From an uncultured Verrucomicrobia subdivision 3 bacterium (GTDB taxonomy: Bacteria > Verrucomicrobiota > Verrucomicrobiia > Limisphaerales > UBA11358): 33,883 nucleotides of DNA. Location of the stretch: the NCBI GenBank assembly GCA_903861445.1, contig CAIOUK010000072.1, positions 1 through 33,883 of the forward strand. Reading direction: 5' to 3'. Positions within the stretch are counted from its first letter, which is position 1; each line of letters begins with the position of its first letter. The position numbers and the translations under genes were made by a program. This document shows positions 16,425 through 24,136 of this stretch, piece after piece. Below the pieces are notes generated by a model. It had not been told where the DNA came from. It ran no database searches and saw only the letters and a program-made list of their open reading frames with translations.

Positions 16425-16674
16425 AACATCGCTCAATATTTAAAAAAGAGCTGTCCTAGATAACGCACAAAATGTTTTATAAAAGGCGGCATGAACAAAC
16501 ATTGAATCCGTTCCGGAAAACAGGTCAGGCGGATGGAGCCTTTTGTGGCTGGTATGACGGCGCGGATGGCAGCAGAGTTAAAGACCGTAAATGAAACCAA
16601 ACGGAAATGGAGAAAGTGCTCAACGAAGTAATGCGCCGGCAGCTTCGGTGAAACTTGATTAAAAATAGATTTTT
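16425..16674. other. 250-bp gap with no supported gene
   Basis: Short open stretches exist (for example from ATG 16532, about 32 codons, rich in Lys and Arg), and another frame reads GWYDGADGSRVKDR before a stop, so a degraded gene is possible, but no family could be recognised. No terminator-like hairpin or TATAAT was seen. The following GH78 start has no ribosome site. Confidence 0.3.
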
Positions 16675-19383
16675 ATGGCATCACAGCTTTCAAAAATATT
16701 GGCGATTAGCGTCTTGCTGGTGGCCATGTGTTCGGTCGCTGCTGGTGCAACCGTTTCCGTGACCGACTTGCGGTGTGAGTATCTGGCCGAGCCGCCGGGC
16801 ATTGACACGCCATTGCCGCGCTTCAGTTGGAAGCTGGTGGACGCTGCGAAAACGCGCGGGCAGCGGCAGACGGCTTGCCAGATTATCGTGGAAACGGCAA
16901 CCGGGGCGGCGGCAGCGAAAAAAGTTTTGTGGGATTCGGGCAAAATTACGTCTGCCAATTCGGTGAACTTTGAATATGGCGGCACGCCGCTGACTTCAGG
17001 GCAGACCTGTTTCTGGAAAGTGCGGGTTTGGGACAAAGATGGCAACCCGACGGAATGGAGTGCGCCGGCGCGGTTTTCCATCGGTCTGCTTCAGCCGGCG
17101 GATTGGGAAGGCGATTGGATTCGGTTCAAGGAAGCCGACAATGTCAAGCACATCTGGTATCGAAAAAGTTTTTCCTTGAAGGACGTGCCGGCTTCCGCGT
17201 TTGTTTATCTCGCTTCGATTGGTTACCACGAGTTGTATGTGAATGGCGAGCGGATCGGTGACCGCGTGCTCACGCCCGAAATCACGGACTTGGAGAAGCG
17301 CGTCATCTACGTCACCTACGACATCACGAGCAAGCTGCGCGCGGGTGACAACGTGATCGCGGTCTGGACCGGACCGGGCTGGGCGCGGGCCGATGGTTCT
17401 TATGGCAAAAAAATCTGGAAACAGGACTCCATCTTTAATTGTCAGGTCAACTTATCAAATGACATGAAGCTGCACTCGGACGCGAGCTGGAAATGCCGAA
17501 TCAGTTCCAGCGAAAATCTCGGACTTTGGAAGGGCGGCGGCAAAGGAGAATACGGCGGCGAACTAGTTGACGCCCGGCGCGAGGTGCCGGACTGGAATCA
17601 GCCCGCTTACGATGACAGCGGCTGGAGCAACGCGTCTGTCTATCAGAAATCCATCATCCTGTCCGCGACGATGCAGGAGCCGGACCGCAAGATTGAAATG
17701 TTGAAGCCGGTATCCATGACAGAAACGAATGGCGAATACACTTTCGATCTGGGCCGGAACTTTACCGGGTGGATTGAGTTCGATTTGCGTAACGGCAAGG
17801 CTGGGGAAGTGGTGAAATTTCTGACCGCCAACCGGCCGGGAACCAAAATTGATTTCAAGCAGGAAAGCCGATACATCTACAACACCAACGGCACTGGCAC
17901 ATTTCGCCATCGCTTCAACTACTGCGCCGGGCGCTGGATCACCGTTGCCGGGCTTTCTTACAAACCGGATTTGAAAGACCTGCGTTGTTACATCGTCACG
18001 AACGACCGCAAACGGATCGGGAGCTTTAATTGCTCAAAGGAACTCTTCAACCAGATTTATGAAACCGACTTGCGGACTTATCTGGCGTGCACTGTCAACG
18101 GCGTGACCATGGATTGTCCGCATCGCGAGCGGTTTGGTTACGGCGAGGTCGCGCTGGCCTGCACCTGGGGCTGCGGCATGCCGAACTTTGAATCCGCGCC
18201 GTATTATCGCAAGGCCGCGCGCGACTGGTTTGACGTGCAGCGCGCGGACGGTTTCGTCAACACCATCGCGCCGCAGGTCTACAAAGGTGCGGGCGGCACG
18301 CTTTGGAGCAGTGCACCGATCACCTTGAGCTGGGAGTTTTACAAAGCTTACGGCGACCGGCGATTTTTGGCGGAAGCTTATTCGCCAATGAAAAAATGGC
18401 TGGATTACTTGAACCACGCGGTTTCAGCCGAAGGCGTGCTGACGAACTACGCCGGCGCAGCGCGGTTTCTCGGCGACTGGGCGACGCCGCACGGCAGCGA
18501 ATATGGCAACACGCCAGCGGCGCAGTTGTTCAACAACGGTGTGTATGCTTACGGCCTCGGAGTGTTGGTTGAGTCGGCAAAAATTTTGGGCAATCCGGAA
18601 GATGTAAAAATTTATTCGGCGCGGCTGGAGGAGTTGCGGAAGAATGTTCACCGCCACTTTTTTAATGCGGACAGTAAGACCTACATTGACGGACGGCAAC
18701 TGGCGATGGCCTTCCCGCTCTACACTGGCATTACGCCGGCGAGCGAACGCGCGGCGGTGTTCAAGAATTTCGCGGATGAGATTAACCGCAAAGGCTATCT
18801 CGACACGGGCAGTTCCGGTCTGCCCATTCTGCTGAAGTTCATCGTTGAAGATGCGGAGCGTGCTGATCTCCTGTTCCCGAGTTTGGCGCGAACGGAAGCT
18901 CCGAGTTACGGCTTCTTTCTGAAATCCGGCGAGACGACGTGGCCGGAATATTGGAAGGGGGAAGACTTGTTCAGCCGCATCCACACTTGTTACACGGGCA
19001 TCGCCGGTTATTTCATCAAGGCGATTGGCGGCATCCGGCCTGACCCATCGGCTTGGGGAATGCAGCAGTTTCTCCTCAAGCCCAGCCTTGTCGGTGATTT
19101 GACTTACGCGAACACCAGCAGCGGTTCGTATTATGGCAACATCGTATGCAACTGGGCCCGCACGGGGAACACCGCGACGTTCGACGTGGAAATTCCGCCG
19201 AATACGACCGCGAAAGTTTTCATTCCCGCCGCGAAAGTGGACGACGTGCGCGAAGGCTCCAGCCCCGCCGCAAGTGCCGAGGGCGTTTTCTATCTCGGTC
19301 AGGAAAGTGGTTGCGCCGTGTTTTCTGTTTCGTCTGGGGCGTATCGGTTTAATAGTTCATCGGTTCCCGCGCGGGCGAAATAA
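16675..19383 (+). CDS. GH78-type alpha-L-rhamnosidase
   Basis: A 902-residue exported enzyme with a signal peptide (about 1-25). The N-terminus reads VTDLRCEYLAEPPGIDTPLP, the family opening, followed by beta-sandwich domains, the (alpha/alpha)6 barrel (about 460-790) and a C-terminal beta-domain. The catalytic-region motif DCPHRERFGYGE gives D480 and E485; the third acidic residue, usually Asp in GYGGD, is replaced or shifted (GYGEV). The C-terminal catalytic Glu is in GETTWPEYW (E758). It should release terminal alpha-L-rhamnose. Located between GH127 and the giant protein, it is one of two rhamnosidases here of unrelated families, implying a rhamnose-rich substrate with different linkages. 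Confidence 0.94.
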   Translation: MASQLSKILAISVLLVAMCSVAAGATVSVTDLRCEYLAEPPGIDTPLPRFSWKLVDAAKTRGQRQTACQIIVETATGAAAAKKVLWDSGKITSANSVNFEYGGTPLTSGQTCFWKVRVWDKDGNPTEWSAPARFSIGLLQPADWEGDWIRFKEADNVKHIWYRKSFSLKDVPASAFVYLASIGYHELYVNGERIGDRVLTPEITDLEKRVIYVTYDITSKLRAGDNVIAVWTGPGWARADGSYGKKIWKQDSIFNCQVNLSNDMKLHSDASWKCRISSSENLGLWKGGGKGEYGGELVDARREVPDWNQPAYDDSGWSNASVYQKSIILSATMQEPDRKIEMLKPVSMTETNGEYTFDLGRNFTGWIEFDLRNGKAGEVVKFLTANRPGTKIDFKQESRYIYNTNGTGTFRHRFNYCAGRWITVAGLSYKPDLKDLRCYIVTNDRKRIGSFNCSKELFNQIYETDLRTYLACTVNGVTMDCPHRERFGYGEVALACTWGCGMPNFESAPYYRKAARDWFDVQRADGFVNTIAPQVYKGAGGTLWSSAPITLSWEFYKAYGDRRFLAEAYSPMKKWLDYLNHAVSAEGVLTNYAGAARFLGDWATPHGSEYGNTPAAQLFNNGVYAYGLGVLVESAKILGNPEDVKIYSARLEELRKNVHRHFFNADSKTYIDGRQLAMAFPLYTGITPASERAAVFKNFADEINRKGYLDTGSSGLPILLKFIVEDAERADLLFPSLARTEAPSYGFFLKSGETTWPEYWKGEDLFSRIHTCYTGIAGYFIKAIGGIRPDPSAWGMQQFLLKPSLVGDLTYANTSSGSYYGNIVCNWARTGNTATFDVEIPPNTTAKVFIPAAKVDDVREGSSPAASAEGVFYLGQESGCAVFSVSSGAYRFNSSSVPARAK

Positions 19384-19429
19384 AATGGCCGAGTGAACCG
19401 TGAAACGAAATATGAAAAACCGGATTGAT

Positions 19430-19434
19430 AGGAG
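19430..19434 (+). promoter_or_regulatory. ribosome binding site for the giant secreted protein
   Basis: AGGAG lies 10 bases before the ATG at 19445. It favours this start over the in-frame GTG 19400 and ATG 19412, which would add basic residues before the signal peptide. Confidence 0.6.
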
Positions 19435-19444
19435 CATATTTCGG

Positions 19445-22400
19445 ATGGATAGTGGCGGGATGCAAGTTGCCTGTCGTAAAAGTTTTCTGTCCGCGTGCTT
19501 GTTCGTTTTCAGCATGGCGTCGATGGCGGTGGCGCAGTCGGCGCCGGATCTCACGGTGGGCACCAACCGCTTCACGGTCTACACCAATAGCCAATACTAC
19601 ATGGGTGGCCAATTTTTTACCTACAACTTGGGACCCACGGGACTGCGCGGCTGGATTTACGCATTGGGTCCGAGTTCACTGGATCAATTTACTTCCATTG
19701 CACCCTGGCAGATTCTGGTCACCTCGGTGGGCACCAACACGCCGGCGGTTGGCTTCCTCCAAACCAACGATGTCATTTTGGGGGTGGCGGCCGGATTGCC
19801 GCCGGCACCGCTCTTTACGAATGATTCGCGCATTGTGCTGGGCAACGCCATCACCGCCGCCGAGGCCGGCAACGGCAAACTTAGTTTTCTGGTGAACCGC
19901 TACGGCGTCAGCACCAACATGAATTTTACCATTCAGTTGCGGATGACCAACATGGCCTACAGCGGCACTGCGCCGTATAACTGCCCTAAGTCGGCGTTGA
20001 TTCTGTCCAATGCCTTGAATGTGATCAGCCAGCGGAATGGGGGTTCGCAGGCTTTAGCATTATTAGCCAGTGGTAACACCAATTACCTGCCTCAAGTGCA
20101 GAGTTATGCGCGCTCGATTGCGCCGGCGAACCTCGTGTTGGGATGGCCGACTTATCAGGGCGTGGGGGGCGGGGATGATACCTGGACCATGGGATACAAT
20201 GGGCTGTTGCTCGCTGAGTATTATATGGTGACCCACGATTCACAGGTGACCAATGCGTTGACGCAATATATCGTGGGGCTCGCCAAAAGTGATACGATGT
20301 GGGGCTGTTACGGTCATGGTGGCGCGAAAGTTATGCCTTATCATGTGGCCGCCGGAGTGCATGGTTATGGTTCGGGCTATGGCCCGGTCAATGCCTGCGG
20401 TTTGCTTTGCAAGTTGGCCATGGCGGTAGCCCAGAAGACTGGTATTCCGAGCATCGTGAACAACCCGGAATTCCAGCCGGCCATTAATCGCTCCATTAAT
20501 TTTTACGGCTACTATGTCCAAAAGGGCATGGTTCCTTATGGGGAAATGCCACCGTATTGGGATAATTATCATCCGGTCGGCAAGGATGGTTTGGCCGCCT
20601 TGTTCTTTGGGGTGTTGAGCAATCAAACGACTCAAGCCCAGTATTTCACGCGGATGAGCCTGGCGTCTTACTATTCCCGGGAAACCGGACATAACGGCTC
20701 GGGTTGGGGCTTGTGCTGGGACACGCTGGGCACAGTCATGGGCGGCACCAACGCTGCGGCCGCCTTTTCCGCCAACGCCCGTTGGCAATTGGAACTGGCT
20801 CGCCGTTGTGATGGTTCTTTTGCTTACGATTGCACCAGTGACACAATCAGCACGACTTCAGACTACTGGGGCTATGAAGACTATCAAGGCTTCTTGGATC
20901 CCACCGCATGGAATGCGCTGTTCCTGTCCGCGCCCAAGCAGGCGCTCTACATCACCGGCAAGAACGCCAACCCGTCGAATTACCTTACCGATGCCGCCGT
21001 GTCCAATGCAGTCTGGGCGGGGCAATGGCTCGCGAACGTGTCGAGCTATACCACGAACCAACTCATCGCCAATTTGAGCGAGTATCAGCCGACAGTGCGT
21101 CATGCGGCGGCGCAGCAACTGGCCGCCCTGTGCGCGACCAACGCAGCAATCAGCAACGCGGTTGCGCCGACGCTGATTATGTTGACGACCAACAGCAATC
21201 CGTGGACGCGCGAAGCAGCCTGCGACGCGCTCGGCAGCATGAAGTGCACAAATGCGCTTAACGCATTGGCGGCGCGGATGTATGACACTGATGTGTGGGT
21301 GCGCTTCAACGCAAATAATGCGCTGGACCAATTGGGCACGGCGGCCCTGCCGCAGTTGACGAACATCATGACGGCGTTCACCACCTACGCCTCACCGGAT
21401 CCATTGGTATCAATCAACTGGAATGATCCCTGCGGCTGGGGCAACGGTTATCTGGCTCACCTCCTGTTCAATACGCTCGCCAACAATACCATCGCTCAAA
21501 GCGTGGATCTGTTGTATCCGGCGGTCAATGCCGGATTGCTGGGACAACCAGATCGAATGGAGCAATCTCAAATAGGTCCTTTTCTCAAAAATCAGTTAAG
21601 CTGGCAGGATGTGCAGGCGGTGGCTCCGGCGCTGATGGTGGTCGGGAGCAAGATGGCACAAGCCGACCCGATGTGGGACGGCGCGGAGGCCGACGCGCTC
21701 GCGTGTCTGGCCAAATTCGGAGTCCCTGAAGGCTTGGCCGCACTCGCAGTGACGACCGACTCCGGGATAACATTCGATGGTGCCGGCAGGTTGACGCAAG
21801 CTTACCAGACCTACGGCACCGAAGCCGCCCAACTGCTGCCCACGCTGTATAATATGGAAACGACTGGCCAATCTAATGGTTGTGCCGGGTTAATTGCGGC
21901 GCTCCAGGCCAACGTCAACAATTTGCCGGCCGTGAACAGTTTCGTGCAGTTCTCCGTGGCGTCGGCGACGCCTTCCGCCGTCGGCATGGCGGCGGCTACC
22001 AACGTGGTTCTGAACGTGGCCGCATCCGATCTGAGTGGATGGAATCTACACTACGCGTGGTCGGTTGCGCAGGGACCGGGCACGGTCAGCTTTAGTAATC
22101 CGACCAACGCCAGCTGCACCGCTTCGTTTTCTGCTCCGGGAGTCTATGTCTTGCAAGTGGCGGCCGCGCCCGTCATGGACCGAAATCTTTTTTGGGATCC
22201 CGCCATTCCGGGCGCGATGTTCATGTGGGGTGATCCGACCTGGACATTTAATACCTGGACCAATTTTTATGGCGCATCCTACACCAATGTGCTCGTCACC
22301 GTCCTCGGCCCGCCGAGTGTCAACAATGCGGGTGGCGTAATCAAGCAGACGGCGACTTCCGCCGCCCTGCAAGGGTTGCTGACGGCCGGAGGCGGAGCAA

Positions 22401-24136
22401 ACGCCTGGTTTTGCTGGGGTGATCATGATGCCGGCACCAACAGTCCCAATGCGTGGGATGCGATCCAGACTGCGGGCACCGTGTCCGAGGGGACGGTATT
22501 TTCAGCCACGGTGACCGGACTCGCCACCAACAAAACTTATTTTTACCGCTGCTTTGTAACCAACGTAACCGGTCAGGCTTGGTCGGCTGCCGCCACCAGC
22601 TTCAGCGCCGTGCCGGCCAACGGCGGTTCTGGATACAACATGCAGATTTCTTTTACCAACTACAATCGGGCCGAGACCTTAACCAACTTCCCGCTGCTGG
22701 TGGTGCTCAGCAACGGCATGGCGGGAGCCACATTCGACTTTGGCACCTTTCTGACGACCAACGGCTATGACCTGCGGTTCACTGACAGCACCGGGCTGAC
22801 TAACTTGAACTACGAAATTGAAAGTTGGTCCGGCGCCAGTGCCAATGTCTGGGTGCAAGTGCCACGGTTCAATAGTAACTGCTCCATTTGGGCGAAGTGG
22901 GGGAATATTTCACAGACTAATCAGCCGGCTTATACCACTAATGGCGCGACTTGGGATAGCACCTTTAGAGGGGTCTGGCATTTTCCGGCCGGTGCAAGCC
23001 TTTCGGTGTTAGATTCGACAAGTAACAAGAACAACGGCACTAACTTTTCAGCTACAGCCGCTCAAGGAGCGGTGGGCGGAGGAATATATGCAGCATCAGG
23101 GCAATATATCGACCTGCCGAACAAGAATAACAGCTTGGACATATCTGCTGGAGACTGGACTATGCAAGCGTGGGCGAAACCCACCGCCTCTCTTCATTGG
23201 GTCAATCTCGTGTGTGCTAATAATTATTACGGTATTGCGGGGGGGGCAAATTCGCGGTGGAGTTTGCTGCAAGCTGACAACATTGTAGCCTGCGCAGATA
23301 GTGTTCCGGATGGTTCATTTCAGCATATGATGGCGACGCATTCCGGAACCAACAATAATTTTTACATAAATGGGTCTCTTCAGTCTTCAGTTTATCCTGA
23401 CAACAATTATTATTTTGGCCACCCATATTGCATCGGGCTTGGCTATTCTTCTTTTGCTGGTTCGATTGATGAAGTTCGCATCGAGGGTGTGGCTCGTTCG
23501 TCCAACTGGGTCTGGGCTTGTTACATGAACATGGCTTCTAACTCATTCTTCAATACGCCGAGTCCGGTCACATCATTCTGGTTATCTGCACCCATCGCGA
23601 ACCTGGCTCCGACCGGCATTACGACTAATTCCGCCACGCTGAATGCGGCCATGTCGGTTCCCGTCACAAACTATGCAGTGACCGTTTACTGGGGCACCAC
23701 TAACGGTGGAACCAATGCTGGCGCGTGGACGAATAGTGCATCCGTTGGTTCCTGGACCAATGTGGCGCTGACTAACATCGCGTATCAGGTCAGCGGGTTG
23801 TCGCCTGGAACGAAATACTATTACGCCTTCCGGGCGACGAATGCTTCGACCAACGTGTGGGCCACGCCAAGCTGGCAGTTTTTGACCTTGAATGTCAATG
23901 GCGCTGCCACGCCTGGGAAGTTCAAGGGTGTCAGCATAAGCGGGAGAATGTTGGGGCTGGTGGTGACGAACGGAACACCGGGCGGCTCATGGACCTTGCT
24001 GCAAAGCACGAACCTGGCACAGCCGATAAGCCAATGGCAGACCAACTGCACGGGCACCTACGATGGCAGCGGCAATCTCTCCACAAACATCGCCAACATA
24101 GTCACCAACCGCATGGGTTTTTACCTCCTGAAATAA
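19445..24136 (+). CDS. giant multidomain secreted protein: DUF6288-like PDZ and helical toroid, HEAT-like repeats, DUF2341, LamG, Fn3-like, C-terminal FYLLK module
   Basis: 1,563 residues, exported (signal ends near SMAVAQS). In order: a PDZ-like domain (about 53-118; YNLGPTGLRGWIYAL, then FLQTNDVILGV); a helical toroid-like domain (about 179-505; GGDDTWTMGYNGLLLAEYY, YHPVGKDGLAALFF) as in DUF6288 proteins; HEAT-like repeats (about 540-640); beta-sandwich domains; a Fn3-like domain (about 955-1055); DUF2341 (about 1065-1170); a LamG/concanavalin-like domain (about 1176-1362); a second Fn3-like domain (about 1384-1482); and a C-terminal module (about 1489-1563; GSWTLLQSTNLAQP ... GFYLLK) common on Verrucomicrobia secreted proteins. 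Probably a surface glycan-binding or processing protein; no catalytic residues can be assigned. The next gene's ATG overlaps its stop (TAATG). Confidence 0.85.
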   Translation: MDSGGMQVACRKSFLSACLFVFSMASMAVAQSAPDLTVGTNRFTVYTNSQYYMGGQFFTYNLGPTGLRGWIYALGPSSLDQFTSIAPWQILVTSVGTNTPAVGFLQTNDVILGVAAGLPPAPLFTNDSRIVLGNAITAAEAGNGKLSFLVNRYGVSTNMNFTIQLRMTNMAYSGTAPYNCPKSALILSNALNVISQRNGGSQALALLASGNTNYLPQVQSYARSIAPANLVLGWPTYQGVGGGDDTWTMGYNGLLLAEYYMVTHDSQVTNALTQYIVGLAKSDTMWGCYGHGGAKVMPYHVAAGVHGYGSGYGPVNACGLLCKLAMAVAQKTGIPSIVNNPEFQPAINRSINFYGYYVQKGMVPYGEMPPYWDNYHPVGKDGLAALFFGVLSNQTTQAQYFTRMSLASYYSRETGHNGSGWGLCWDTLGTVMGGTNAAAAFSANARWQLELARRCDGSFAYDCTSDTISTTSDYWGYEDYQGFLDPTAWNALFLSAPKQALYITGKNANPSNYLTDAAVSNAVWAGQWLANVSSYTTNQLIANLSEYQPTVRHAAAQQLAALCATNAAISNAVAPTLIMLTTNSNPWTREAACDALGSMKCTNALNALAARMYDTDVWVRFNANNALDQLGTAALPQLTNIMTAFTTYASPDPLVSINWNDPCGWGNGYLAHLLFNTLANNTIAQSVDLLYPAVNAGLLGQPDRMEQSQIGPFLKNQLSWQDVQAVAPALMVVGSKMAQADPMWDGAEADALACLAKFGVPEGLAALAVTTDSGITFDGAGRLTQAYQTYGTEAAQLLPTLYNMETTGQSNGCAGLIAALQANVNNLPAVNSFVQFSVASATPSAVGMAAATNVVLNVAASDLSGWNLHYAWSVAQGPGTVSFSNPTNASCTASFSAPGVYVLQVAAAPVMDRNLFWDPAIPGAMFMWGDPTWTFNTWTNFYGASYTNVLVTVLGPPSVNNAGGVIKQTATSAALQGLLTAGGGANAWFCWGDHDAGTNSPNAWDAIQTAGTVSEGTVFSATVTGLATNKTYFYRCFVTNVTGQAWSAAATSFSAVPANGGSGYNMQISFTNYNRAETLTNFPLLVVLSNGMAGATFDFGTFLTTNGYDLRFTDSTGLTNLNYEIESWSGASANVWVQVPRFNSNCSIWAKWGNISQTNQPAYTTNGATWDSTFRGVWHFPAGASLSVLDSTSNKNNGTNFSATAAQGAVGGGIYAASGQYIDLPNKNNSLDISAGDWTMQAWAKPTASLHWVNLVCANNYYGIAGGANSRWSLLQADNIVACADSVPDGSFQHMMATHSGTNNNFYINGSLQSSVYPDNNYYFGHPYCIGLGYSSFAGSIDEVRIEGVARSSNWVWACYMNMASNSFFNTPSPVTSFWLSAPIANLAPTGITTNSATLNAAMSVPVTNYAVTVYWGTTNGGTNAGAWTNSASVGSWTNVALTNIAYQVSGLSPGTKYYYAFRATNASTNVWATPSWQFLTLNVNGAATPGKFKGVSISGRMLGLVVTNGTPGGSWTLLQSTNLAQPISQWQTNCTGTYDGSGNLSTNIANIVTNRMGFYLLK

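Noticed and set aside
23857..24135. Longer N-terminus for GH2
   Set aside because: It lies within the C-terminal module of the giant protein; the TAATG overlap at 24136 followed by a signal peptide is the better start.
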